Source of the DNA: DATBAT01 sp963824805
GTDB lineage: Bacteria > Acidobacteriota > Terriglobia > Terriglobales > Acidobacteriaceae
Assembly: GCA_963824805.1 (NCBI GenBank)
Contig: CAWGQZ010000087.1
Location: 1-64,000 of the forward strand
Reading direction: 5' to 3'
Length of the DNA: 64,000 nt
A program made the translations under genes and the position numbers. Shown here piece by piece: positions 9,743 through 17,946 of the stretch. The notes under the pieces were generated by a model, which saw nothing but the letters and a program-made list of their open reading frames with translations, did not search any database and had not been told where the DNA came from. Positions within the stretch are counted from its first letter, which is position 1, and every line of letters begins with the position of its first letter.

Positions 9743-10829
9743 CTTCGGCCAGGGAGCGAATCAGTTCGCGATTGAAGTAATCGCCACTGGCAGCCGCAGT
9801 ACTGCCGTAACGCTTGTCGTAGGTCGATTTGCTTTTTTCGATGTCTTCCCGCAGGCGGTTGTACAAGTCTTTGTTGCTACGTCCTGCTGCGACCTTATCT
9901 TGATTATAGAGCTTGATCTCATCCACCAACAGCCGCGCGAAGCGTTGCGCCTTTTGGTGTGCCTCGGCATCTTCGGGTGCAGGCGCTGCACTGGCCACTG
10001 CCGGTGCATGAGACTCGGCCGCCGGGATCTCTGCAACATCAATCTGCCCCTGACCAAGAGCAGGTTCCGCAGCTTCTGAAACGGGAGCATGTCCGGCGAA
10101 AGGATCTGACGTTCCACCGGTATGTTTCGGGGCATGTGCCGCAAACGGATCGGAAGCGGACGGCGAAGCTGGAGCTGCTGCCGGCTCGGCCGGGGCCTCG
10201 CTGCCTCCCTTTTGCGCCTGCTTGCGCAGCGCCGAAACCTCAAGCCATGCGCTGGTCGAAAGCACCAGCAATTCCACCGCTTCTTCTTCAATGCGCCCGC
10301 CCGCCTCTACTCCGGCGTCGGCGTAGACCAGGGCTGCGACCTTGTCCTTCAGCAGCAAGGGCAGCACCAAAATACGATCACTGGCTGGCGCCCCAAATCG
10401 TTCTATGAACTTGGCGTCCATGTCTGAGGTGGTTCCGCTGAACACCATCCGCCCCTGCAAGGACCGCCCCGGCAGCCCGCTGTTTACGTCCAGGACAAAA
10501 TCTTTGACCTCGTCGTTGTTGGCGAATCCGCGGCCTTGCCAGCCGGTACTGGCATTGCCCTTCACCACGAAAAGCGCTGCCCGGCCGCTATAGCGGACCA
10601 TGTTGTCGAGCAGTGCGCGTAAGATTTCCCGCTGGGTGGAACCCGCCTGAATAGCCGAAATCGCCTTCAAGAGCTGCGCGGATGTGCTTTCCCCCGGAGC
10701 CGAAGCAGCAGCAAACTCGCCGGGGAGCCCGACGCTGCGCACCAGTTCATCCCGCATCAGGGCGACGTGGCGCTCCAGAATCTGCGAGACTACTTTTTCG
10801 AGTTGTTCCAGCTCTGGCCGATCGCTCAT
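9678..10829 (-). CDS. GAF domain protein with Pro/Ala-rich linker
   Basis: 383 residues. Residues 1-50 are helical. About 55-205 resemble a GAF sensor fold (ALFVVKGN, GLPGRSLQGRMVF, VLPLLLKDKVAALVYAD). About 205-290 is a low-complexity Ala/Pro linker holding two copies of SDPFAxHAP. A helical C-terminal module begins at ARLLVDEIKLYN. No enzymatic or DNA-binding domain is seen, so it may sense a ligand or scaffold partners. It lies immediately upstream of the transglycosylase on the same strand and overlaps its 5' end, so the two are probably co-transcribed. The ligand cannot be named from sequence. Confidence 0.75.
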   Translation of the reverse strand: MSDRPELEQLEKVVSQILERHVALMRDELVRSVGLPGEFAAASAPGESTSAQLLKAISAIQAGSTQREILRALLDNMVRYSGRAALFVVKGNASTGWQGRGFANNDEVKDFVLDVNSGLPGRSLQGRMVFSGTTSDMDAKFIERFGAPASDRILVLPLLLKDKVAALVYADAGVEAGGRIEEEAVELLVLSTSAWLEVSALRKQAQKGGSEAPAEPAAAPASPSASDPFAAHAPKHTGGTSDPFAGHAPVSEAAEPALGQGQIDVAEIPAAESHAPAVASAAPAPEDAEAHQKAQRFARLLVDEIKLYNQDKVAAGRSNKDLYNRLREDIEKSKSTYDKRYGSTAAASGDYFNRELIRSLAEDDASLMGENFRSMEHSGSASA

Positions 10830-11115
10830 TTGGCCTTACTTAGATACCTCGCCACTATGACACGCCATTCGTTTCGTTGGGAGATGACTTAGGTACTTTG
10901 AGTGTGACATTAGCAAGTATGGGCTGGGAGCGGCGGATTACGCCGCCTCGTTGCTGTTCAGCCCGCCGCAGACGCCGTTCGCCGCTAAACCGTATCCCCG
11001 CTAACGACCCGCGACTAGAATACGTCAAATCAGCTGGGCAGAGCGCCGGGTTACCAAGTAAACTAACACTTGCGTCTCGGCGATTGAGCCCGAAAATTGT
11101 TGCATCGGAAGCAAG

Positions 11116-11745
11116 ATGAATGCCATCCAACAAAAAGTAGATGAACCCGTCAGTGATGAACTGGCGCTGGTCCAATCCGCCAAAGCCGGAGATGTTAGCG
11201 CCTTCGAGGAACTCGTAAAGCGCTACGACCGGAACGTGTTCCGCATTGCGCAACACATCACGCAAAACCGCGAAGATGCGGAAGACGTGGTGCAGGACGC
11301 GTTTCTGAAGGCCTACAGCAATCTGGCCCAGTTCCAGGGACAGTCCAAGTTTTACACTTGGCTGGTACGTATCGCGGTCAACGAGGCGCTCATGAAGTTG
11401 CGCCGTCGGCGGCCCGAGCGTATGGTGTCGCTGGATGAAGACGTCAAGACAGAAGACGATTCGCTTCCTCGCGAAGTCGCCGACTGGAGCCCCAACCCGG
11501 AGCAGCAGTACACGCAAGCCGAGTTGCGCGACATCTTGACCAAAACCATCCAGGGATTACCCGCAACCTTCAGGACGGTGTTCGTGTTGAGAGACGTAGA
11601 AGGTCTTTCAACCGAGGAGACGGCTGAGGCTCTTGAGCTCAGCGTCCCTGCTGTGAAGTCTCGGCTGCTGCGAGCGCGTCTGCAATTGCGCGAGCGGTTG
11701 AACCGCTACTTCCAAAGACATGAGAGCGGAGATGGCAACCAGTGA
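11116..11745 (+). CDS. RNA polymerase ECF-type sigma factor (RpoE-like)
   Basis: 209 residues, a normal ECF sigma factor length. Region 2 includes FEELVKRYDRNVFRIA, the core-binding DAEDVVQDAFLKAY and the -10-melting segment FYTWLVRIAVNEAL. Region 4 includes LPATFRTVFVLRDVEGLSTEETA and the recognition helix region VPAVKSRLLRAR. It directs RNA polymerase to a dedicated promoter set, often for envelope stress. The next gene, overlapping by GTGA, encodes a zinc-finger anti-sigma-like protein, which is the usual regulator of this class. Confidence 0.93.
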   Translation: MNAIQQKVDEPVSDELALVQSAKAGDVSAFEELVKRYDRNVFRIAQHITQNREDAEDVVQDAFLKAYSNLAQFQGQSKFYTWLVRIAVNEALMKLRRRRPERMVSLDEDVKTEDDSLPREVADWSPNPEQQYTQAELRDILTKTIQGLPATFRTVFVLRDVEGLSTEETAEALELSVPAVKSRLLRARLQLRERLNRYFQRHESGDGNQ

Positions 11746-11999
11746 AATGCTCTGAATTCCTGCACGAGCTGACCAACTATTTGGACGGCGTAATGGACGA
11801 CCGTACCAAGGCCGAATTAGAAGATCACTTATCTTGGTGCCACAACTGCTTCGTCGTATGCGACACAACCAAGAAGACCATCGAGATTTACCGCGACTCC
11901 CAACTGTACGAACTGCCCGACGACCTTCGCGGGCGCCTCCGTTCCGCCATAGTGGCCAAATGCCAAGCCAAGAAAAAAGCGGGACCGGAACGAGTCTGA
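11742..11999 (+). CDS. Zinc-finger (ZAS) anti-sigma factor, short
   Basis: 85 residues starting at GTG, which overlaps the sigma-factor stop (GTGA) and implies translational coupling. It contains the ZAS/zf-HC2 signature His-x3-Cys-x2-Cys (HLSWCHNC) after LTNYLDGVMDD, preceded by Cys3 (MKCSEF). The family wraps around its partner sigma factor and releases it on a signal, often redox. There is no transmembrane segment, so this is a soluble cytoplasmic version. Its partner is inferred to be the sigma factor directly upstream. Confidence 0.88.
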   Translation: MKCSEFLHELTNYLDGVMDDRTKAELEDHLSWCHNCFVVCDTTKKTIEIYRDSQLYELPDDLRGRLRSAIVAKCQAKKKAGPERV

Positions 12000-12183
12000 T
12001 TTCCACATCTTCGTAACTAATTACCAAGATTACCTGCCTCGTTAATTCCATTTCCTGAATTACTTGCAGATCCTTTTCTTCACGAGAACCTTTTTGCGCC
12101 ATCCTGAATCTAAGTAGTTGTACTAAGCAACATGACAAGTCTGGACCGCTAGCTCTCTGGATTGGTGTGGAAAGGATTGCAGT

Positions 12184-12420
12184 ATGATTGCAAAGATTTT
12201 CGATGCAGTTTTCGGTTGCCATCACTCCCAATACAGCTTCCCTATCACCGTGCGACGCAGCACGCGCCGTAACGCTCCCGCGGCCATCGCCGGCACTTAT
12301 GTGGTCTGCCTGGAATGTGGCAAAGAAATGCCCTACGATTGGCAGCGCATGAAGGTGACGACTCTGGCAAAGCAGGCGAATGTTCCTGTTGCAGCGTTGG
12401 CGGCTAAAGAAGCAGCGTAA
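12184..12420 (+). CDS. Small Cys/His-containing protein of unknown function
   Basis: 78 residues. It has a Cys-His-His group near the N-terminus (FGCHHSQYSFP) and a CxxC pair (VVCLECGKEMPYDW), together enough ligands for one zinc ion. The C-terminus is Ala-rich. A GGAAAGGA element upstream of the ATG fits a ribosome binding site. It follows the sigma/anti-sigma pair by 184 bases on the same strand but does not look coupled to it. No family is recognised, and a zinc-ribbon-like fold is an inference. Confidence 0.65.
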   Translation: MIAKIFDAVFGCHHSQYSFPITVRRSTRRNAPAAIAGTYVVCLECGKEMPYDWQRMKVTTLAKQANVPVAALAAKEAA

Positions 12421-12614
12421 GTTTCGGGCCGATCTCCCCCACGCGTCCGAACAAACGATCAAAATCAGAGGTCGTACCGTTTTCAATTCCGTCCCTCATC
12501 GCTTTGGCTCTGCGCTCAAAAAGCTTGCGTCCCAGCCACAAGAGGAACGATAGAAATTTGCCAGAATCAGCCGCGAAGAAGCGGAAGAAAATCCTCACGC
12601 GGGCCCAAGCCCGC

Positions 12615-13016
12615 TCACCGCTTACGCATGTGAATTTCGGTGCCGTTCTTCAGAAACTTCACTTCATCCATCAACTGATTGATCAAATAAATCCCGCGGC
12701 CATGGTTGGAAAGAAGATTCTGGCCATAGAGAGGATCGGGAACCTCAGACGGATCAAATCCTGTCCCAGGATCGCGTACCACAATCACCACCCCATGGGT
12801 TTCGTCACAAGTGATATCGCACTCAATCTGCTTGCTGGGATCCATCTTTGCGCCGTGGACCACGGCATTCGCCAGTGCTTCGGTCAGCGCCAGTTCGACA
12901 GCAGGCTCTTTACCCACGGCACTCGGCATCTGCAGGACCAATTGCATGATGCTTTGCACCACGGGATCGATGGCGTTCTTGTCGGCCGCCATGGTGACGC
13001 TTAGCTTGGAGATCAA
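12615..13016 (-). CDS. RsbW-type anti-sigma factor / HATPase_c serine kinase
   Basis: It contains the GHKL ATPase N-box (ELALTEALANAVVHG), the DPGTGFDP G1 box and the NHGRGIYLINQLMDEV G2 region, as in RsbW/SpoIIAB-type kinases that bind sigma factors and phosphorylate STAS antagonists. No STAS partner is nearby. The open frame extends to 13184 but would overlap era by 80 bases. TTG at 13016, with GAGG eight bases upstream, keeps the first beta strand (KLSVTM) and is preferred. TTG 13082 and ATG 12992 are alternatives. It follows era on the same strand. Confidence 0.8.
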   Translation of the reverse strand: MISKLSVTMAADKNAIDPVVQSIMQLVLQMPSAVGKEPAVELALTEALANAVVHGAKMDPSKQIECDITCDETHGVVIVVRDPGTGFDPSEVPDPLYGQNLLSNHGRGIYLINQLMDEVKFLKNGTEIHMRKR

Positions 13017-13104
13017 ACCGTCAGCCTCGCACTCATAAACCTGGGGTTCGTTACGCCATACAATGTAATCAAAAGCCGGCAAGGCGGCAAATGCACGGAC
13101 GTGC

Positions 13105-14064
13105 CTAGGCTTCCCTCCCCTTCGTTCTATCGGGTTTCCCGGCCAGATTCTCCAGTTGCCGCCGCCAATCGAGCTCATCGACAAACTGGCGGGAGTCCTG
13201 CCAGCCGGGCTGCACTTTCACAAACAACTCCAGGAAAACCTTCATTCCAACCATCTTCTGGATCTGCATTCGCGCCTCGGTGCCGATCTTCTTAAGCATC
13301 TGCCCGCCCTTGCCCACCAGAATTCCCTTCTGGCTGTTGCGCTCGCAATAAATCGTGGCGGCCACGCGGGTCAATTTTGGCAACTCTTCGAATTGCTCTA
13401 CGACCACAGTGCTGGAATAAGGTATTTCCTGTTCGGTGTGAATCAATATCTGCTCGCGAATCGCTTCCGCCGCCATGAATCGAGTAGGTTGGTCCGTAAT
13501 CTGATCGTCCGAGAAATAGTGCGGACCTTCGGGAAGATTCTCGATCAGCTTGTGTACCAGCAGATCCAGTCCCTCACGTTTGCGCGCCGACAGCGGTATG
13601 ATCTCTCTGAAATCGAATCGTCTGCGGTACCCGTCTATTGTGCCCAGCAGTTCCTGCTTCTTTCCCTTGAGCAAGTCGGTCTTGTTGAGTAACAAGAAAA
13701 CCGGCGTTCTACACCGCTTCGCCATTTCGAGCACGAACTGATCACTGGGAGTGAATTGGCGGGAGCCGTCAACGATAAGAAGCACAATGTCGCAGCCCTG
13801 CAAAGCCTCTTGCACCTCAACCATCATTTTGCGCCCCAGCGAGCTGTCAGGCTTGTGAACTCCAGGGGTGTCGATGAGAACGATCTGGCTGGCGGATCTT
13901 CCCTTTTGTTTTTCGGAATGGATGATTCCGAGAATGCGGTTGCGCGTCGTCTGTGGCTTGGGGCTGATGATGGCGAGTTTTTCACCCACCAGGGCATTCA
14001 ATAGGGTGGATTTACCTGCGTTGGGGCGGCCGAGTATGCACACAAATCCAGAGCGGAATGCCAC
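13105..14064 (-). CDS. era: GTPase Era, ribosome assembly factor
   Basis: 319 residues. The G domain has G1 GRPNAGKST (residues 12-20), G3 DTPGVHK and G4 NKTDLL. The C-terminal KH domain carries GILVGKGGQMLKKIG. Era binds the 3' end of 16S rRNA and acts in late 30S maturation. It lies in the syntenic order phoH-ybeY-corC-era, with only 7 bases between the corC-like stop and its ATG. The proteins of this neighbourhood are linked to RNA and ribosome metabolism in many bacteria. Confidence 0.96.
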   Translation of the reverse strand: MAFRSGFVCILGRPNAGKSTLLNALVGEKLAIISPKPQTTRNRILGIIHSEKQKGRSASQIVLIDTPGVHKPDSSLGRKMMVEVQEALQGCDIVLLIVDGSRQFTPSDQFVLEMAKRCRTPVFLLLNKTDLLKGKKQELLGTIDGYRRRFDFREIIPLSARKREGLDLLVHKLIENLPEGPHYFSDDQITDQPTRFMAAEAIREQILIHTEQEIPYSSTVVVEQFEELPKLTRVAATIYCERNSQKGILVGKGGQMLKKIGTEARMQIQKMVGMKVFLELFVKVQPGWQDSRQFVDELDWRRQLENLAGKPDRTKGREA

Positions 14065-14071
14065 GAGGTGA

Positions 14072-15337
14072 CTATAGCAGCTTCATTTGCTTGCCTTGCG
14101 CGGTGGAAATCCGTACCCGGTCCACCCGCCGCTCGGTCGATTCAAGAACTTCGAAGCGCAGGCCATCGTCTTCAACCACTTCTCCCTTGCGCGGGATGCG
14201 GCCCGCCAGCTCGCTTACTAATCCAGCGACAGTTGCCGATTCCCTACCCTCCGGACGAATACCAAATAATTCAACCAGCCGGTCGACGTCCATTTTTCCG
14301 CTTACGATATACGAGTTGTCGTTTTCGCGAACAGCGTCGGCCTTGTCGTGTTCATCGCGAATCTCTCCGACAATCTCCTCTACCAGGTCCTCAATCGTCA
14401 CCAGTCCTGCAACCCCGCCGTACTCATCCACTACGATCGCCATGCGGATATTGTTTTTCTGCATCTCTCGCAGAAGATCGCTTCCCAGCTTGCTCTCAGG
14501 AACAAAATAGACGTCGCGCCGCATCACCGTATCGACAGTGCGGGTCGGTGCTTCCAGGTCAGGCACCTGCAAAACATCCTGCGCATAGACGACCCCGATA
14601 ACGTTGTGAATGCTGCCTTCATACACCGGGACTCGAGAGAATGGCTTAGAGCGCAACAAATCAACAAACTGTTCGACCGTTGTATTGGAAGGCACCGCCA
14701 CTATATCCGGCCGCGGCTTCATCGCATCACGCACCGTCTTTTCGCCGAACTCGACCACTGACTGAATCAGGTCGCGATTGGTTTCGTCCAAAATACCTTC
14801 TTCCTGTCCAGCCTCGAGAAGAGCATCCACGGCCTCGGCCTGGGTCTCGGGTTCGCGGTCAGCATGTTCCCGGGTCAGCGCCGTCACCGACTGCAGGAAG
14901 CCGAGCACTAGCGTCACTGGAAGTACCAGGTAGAAGAGGCCACGCAGCAGGAAGGTCCATCGCCGCATCCACAAACCGCGCGTGCGGGAGAAAAAGATGA
15001 ACGGCAGAAACCGGTTGAAAATGATGACGATCAGGACCAGGCCCAAAGCTGCCTGAAGCACTTCGGCGTAACCCCATATACCTTCGCGGAATACGGCAAA
15101 ACCCAGCAGCAATGCAATTCCGCCAATGGTCAACTGGGTCAGCACTGCGGCGGAAAGGATGGCCCGGTTACGCGCCACCCCCAGCTTCGGCTCAACATAC
15201 TGTTCGAAAGAGTTGATGTTGTCTTGAAACTCGCGCGATAGGAACTTGCCGATCTCGCTGTAGACCCGATCCACATACGAAACCAGCGTTAGCAAACCCA
15301 GAAGCGGCAGTAGCGCGACTGCAATCGCGTAGTTCAT
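14072..15337 (-). CDS. CNNM/CorC-family membrane protein with CBS domains (hemolysin C-like)
   Basis: 421 residues. Hydrophobic segments occupy about residues 1-165, in the position of a DUF21-type transporter domain but divergent from it. A CBS pair spans about 200-325 (VRDAMKPRPDIVAV, SRVPVYEGSIHNVIGVV, AIVVDEYGGVAGLVTIEDLVEEIVGEI). The last 80 residues form the CorC_HlyC domain. The family is associated with Mg2+/Co2+ homeostasis or efflux. The start overlaps the ybeY stop by four bases, indicating coupling. The name hemolysin is historical and should not be read as toxin activity. Confidence 0.9.
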   Translation of the reverse strand: MNYAIAVALLPLLGLLTLVSYVDRVYSEIGKFLSREFQDNINSFEQYVEPKLGVARNRAILSAAVLTQLTIGGIALLLGFAVFREGIWGYAEVLQAALGLVLIVIIFNRFLPFIFFSRTRGLWMRRWTFLLRGLFYLVLPVTLVLGFLQSVTALTREHADREPETQAEAVDALLEAGQEEGILDETNRDLIQSVVEFGEKTVRDAMKPRPDIVAVPSNTTVEQFVDLLRSKPFSRVPVYEGSIHNVIGVVYAQDVLQVPDLEAPTRTVDTVMRRDVYFVPESKLGSDLLREMQKNNIRMAIVVDEYGGVAGLVTIEDLVEEIVGEIRDEHDKADAVRENDNSYIVSGKMDVDRLVELFGIRPEGRESATVAGLVSELAGRIPRKGEVVEDDGLRFEVLESTERRVDRVRISTAQGKQMKLL

Positions 15338-15798
15338 CGTGGAGGCCGGGAATCCCGGCTTGTACTGCGGCCACTTCTTTCCGTCAGAGAAACCGGCAAG
15401 CCCAGCGACCGCCGTAGTTTCTCCTCTTGCTTTGCCATAGCTCCATTATCTTGTTCGTGATCGTACCCCGCCAGGTGAAGAATTCCATGCAAGGCGAGCG
15501 TCTTAATTTCGTCCGCTGTGGAATGTCCCAGCGCCTTCGCGTTCCTGGCGGCGATTTCCGCCGAGATCGCAATGTCTCCTGCCAACCCGGTAGAAAAGTT
15601 CGCCATCGGCGGGAATGATAAAACATCGGTCGGCTTATCTTTCCCGCGGAAGCGCCGGTTTAATGCCTGCAACTCTCTGCTGCTTGTGACCAGAATATTG
15701 ATCGATCCTTTCAGCTTGACCGCTCGTGCCGCTTTTCCTGCAAACCGGGCAAGCGTCGATTCGCGAACGCCTGGCACCGGCTTGCGAACAATAATCAA
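15334..15798 (-). CDS. ybeY: Endoribonuclease YbeY (rRNA maturation factor)
   Basis: 154 residues with the zinc-binding motif LHGILHLAGYDHE (His-x3-His-x5-His) near residue 107 and the FRGKDKPTDVLSFP signature. YbeY is a single-strand endoribonuclease needed for 16S rRNA 3'-end maturation and ribosome quality control. It sits downstream of phoH and upstream of the corC-like gene, as in many bacteria. A terminator-like hairpin separates it from phoH, so it may have its own promoter or depend on partial read-through. Confidence 0.94.
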   Translation of the reverse strand: MIIVRKPVPGVRESTLARFAGKAARAVKLKGSINILVTSSRELQALNRRFRGKDKPTDVLSFPPMANFSTGLAGDIAISAEIAARNAKALGHSTADEIKTLALHGILHLAGYDHEQDNGAMAKQEEKLRRSLGLPVSLTERSGRSTSRDSRPPR

Positions 15799-15810
15799 GC
15801 TTGCTTCGCC

Positions 15811-15849
15811 CGAAAAAGAAAATAGGAGGGCCCCAGACCGCTCCCTCCT
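15811..15849 (-). terminator. Rho-independent terminator after phoH
   Basis: On the minus strand, AGGAGGG pairs with CCCTCCT (15824-15849) across a 12-nt loop and is followed by ATTTTCTTTTTC. The hairpin plus T-rich tract lies 18 bases after the phoH stop and 13 bases before the ybeY start codon. Confidence 0.7.
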
Positions 15850-15866
15850 GAATAATTCTACCTGCT

Positions 15867-16928
15867 CTACTCTTCGCTTCCTATCTCAAATGCTCGTGGC
15901 GATGTATCAGATTGACCGTATCCTGCACCCGGTGGTCTGTCATTCAAAGACGGCCTTGAATCAAGCAGCGAAAGTTGCTCTTCCGTTTTGGTTTTGTGCT
16001 CGTCGTAAGCCCGAATGATGCGCTGCACTAGGTGGTGGCGCACCACGTCGCCGTCATCGAAATAGGCGAAGTGCAATCCCTGCACATTTTTCAGGATGTC
16101 GATGGCTTCCAGCAATCCACTGCGCCGCGCTGTCGGCAAATCGATTTGCGTGACATCGCCCGTGATCACCGCCTTGGAGTTGAATCCCAGCCGGGTCAGA
16201 AACATCTTCATTTGTTCGGAAGTCGTGTTTTGCGCCTCATCCAGAATGACGAACGAGTCATTCAAAGTCCGTCCCCGCATGAAGGCGATAGGCGCGATTT
16301 CGATTACGTTCTTCTCCAGATAGCGATCCACTTTCTCCGGATCGAGCATGTCATACAGAGCGTCATACAGCGGACGCAAATAAGGATCAATCTTTTCTTG
16401 CAGAGTTCCGGGCAGGAAACCCAAACGCTCTCCCGCTTCCACGGCGGGCCGCGCCAGAATGATGCGGTTCACCCGCTTGGATATCAGCGCCGAAATGGCC
16501 ATGGCCACCGCGAGATAGGTTTTTCCCGTCCCTGCCGGACCAACCCCAAAAACCATGTCGTGTTGCTCGATCGCATCCAGGTAGCGCCGCTGGTTCAAGC
16601 TTTTCGGTTGCACCACCCGCCGGCCCAGCGAACGTTGCCGTCCTGCCTCGGCCAGTCCACGCAAAGTGGTTTTAGGATCGGCGACCAACACCTTCAGCAT
16701 GGAATTCAAATCGCCGTTATTGAAGGTGAACCCGGATCCCTGCAGATGCTGGTAATCGGCAAAGACTTGTTCCGCTCTGGCGACATCGCGGGGGGCACCC
16801 TCCAGATCGATGGAGTCTGAGCGCAGATCAATATTGATGTTTAGCCCGTCTTCCAGTACGTGCAGATTCTCGTCCCGCGTACCGAACAGGGCCTCGATAT
16901 TAGGAATTATCTCGATGCTCTTCTTCAT
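15867..16928 (-). CDS. phoH: PhoH family ATPase (PhoH/YbeZ-like)
   Basis: 353 residues, typical for YbeZ/PhoH. The Walker A motif GPAGTGKT is at residues 130-137 and Walker B-like ILDEAQNTT follows. TRLGFNSKAVITGDVTQIDLP is the family signature, and the N-terminal 90 residues form the KH-like part. PhoH proteins are NTPases associated with RNA metabolism and, in the YbeZ branch, interact functionally with YbeY, which is the next gene downstream. It is the first gene of the minus-strand phoH-ybeY-corC-era cluster. Confidence 0.94.
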   Translation of the reverse strand: MKKSIEIIPNIEALFGTRDENLHVLEDGLNINIDLRSDSIDLEGAPRDVARAEQVFADYQHLQGSGFTFNNGDLNSMLKVLVADPKTTLRGLAEAGRQRSLGRRVVQPKSLNQRRYLDAIEQHDMVFGVGPAGTGKTYLAVAMAISALISKRVNRIILARPAVEAGERLGFLPGTLQEKIDPYLRPLYDALYDMLDPEKVDRYLEKNVIEIAPIAFMRGRTLNDSFVILDEAQNTTSEQMKMFLTRLGFNSKAVITGDVTQIDLPTARRSGLLEAIDILKNVQGLHFAYFDDGDVVRHHLVQRIIRAYDEHKTKTEEQLSLLDSRPSLNDRPPGAGYGQSDTSPRAFEIGSEE

Positions 16929-17300
16929 TCAATCCTGACGTATTCCATACGCTTTCCTTGCGTAAACTGCTGAAGAATAGGGATTTGGAGGAGCGGCCAC
17001 GGACACGCCGAACAGAAACATCCTGCAGGTGGAATCGGCCGAAATAAACGCTCGCAGAGTGCAAGCCACAACCATTGCGCCTAGGCTATCTCCAACCACA
17101 TTAGAGAGTCAATTTAAAGCGCAAAATTGACCTTCGCACCTGTTAAGTAGATGACCTGTCGAGGTTTGCCGATGCACAAATTCCGGCCCCGTACCTGCTG
17201 TTTGACGCTGGCCTACCTGCATGAGATAGTCTTATCGGTTTCGTGGCAGCGGCCGTCCCATGCTGCCTAGCCCCTTAAGCCTCAAGGAGCCCCTGAATTC
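16929..17300. other. Divergent intergenic region between phoH and the phosphate transporter genes
   Basis: 372 bases with no supported coding sequence. It must hold promoters for phoH (minus) and the DUF47-PiT pair (plus). A candidate plus-strand promoter at 17202-17230 is listed separately. I did not find a recognisable Pho box. Confidence 0.5.
17202..17230 (+). promoter_or_regulatory. Candidate sigma-70 promoter for the DUF47-PiT genes
   Basis: TTGACG (17202-17207) and GATAGT (17225-17230) are separated by 17 bases, with a predicted start near 17237 and a leader of about 64 bases. This is sequence match only. Confidence 0.4.
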
Positions 17301-17915
17301 ATGGTTCGTCTTATTCCCCGGGAGACTAGATTCTTCCAGATGTTCTCCGAAGTGTCGAATAATCTCACGGAGGGCGCACGTCTGCTGCACCAGGTTTTAG
17401 TGGATCCCTCGGATTTGGCCGCCAAGGTCGAGCACATACAGGAGGTGGAACATTTCGGGGACGAAATGACTCACGCCATCTTCACCAAGCTGAATCAGAC
17501 TTTTATAACGCCATTTGACCGGGAAGACATTCACACTCTTACCTCTTCGCTGGACGACGTCCTGGACTTCATCAATTCCGCGGCCACCCGCTTGATCCTT
17601 TACAAGATCGGTGCGGCCCCGCCGGATGCCGCCGAACTGGCCTCCATCATTGTCGAGCAAGCCGAGGCCTTGGGCAAAGCAGTCGCAGTGTTGGAAAAGA
17701 CGCAGCAGGTAATTCCTCACTGCGTCGAAATCAATCGCCTGGAAAATGAAGCCGACCGGGTAAGCCGCAAGGCCATCGCCTACCTTTTCGAGCACGAGAA
17801 AGACCCCATCCAACTGATTAAACTTAAAGAACTTTACGAGGTTCTGGAGAGCGCAACCGACAGGGCGGAAGATGCCGCCAACGTACTTGAAACGGTTGCG
17901 CTGAAAAACTCCTAG
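17301..17915 (+). CDS. DUF47 family phosphate transport regulator (Pit accessory protein)
   Basis: 204 residues, all-helical and PhoU-like. It has the repeated acidic motif seen in DUF47 proteins, with IQEVEHFGDEMTHAIFTKL and INRLENEADRVSRKAI as the two ExxxD-type metal-contacting helices. AAGGAG lies upstream of the ATG. It is directly followed by a PiT transporter, the standard genetic partner. DUF47 proteins are thought to modulate the activity of the adjacent PiT permease, so this is the likely role. Confidence 0.93.
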   Translation: MVRLIPRETRFFQMFSEVSNNLTEGARLLHQVLVDPSDLAAKVEHIQEVEHFGDEMTHAIFTKLNQTFITPFDREDIHTLTSSLDDVLDFINSAATRLILYKIGAAPPDAAELASIIVEQAEALGKAVAVLEKTQQVIPHCVEINRLENEADRVSRKAIAYLFEHEKDPIQLIKLKELYEVLESATDRAEDAANVLETVALKNS

Positions 17916-17946
17916 TGTCCGGTTTCGCAGAGACTCACCCCATGAG

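Noticed and set aside
16032..16820. 262-residue plus-strand frame inside phoH
   Set aside because: Antisense to a clear PhoH ATPase; the residue pattern is only the mirror of the phoH coding sequence.
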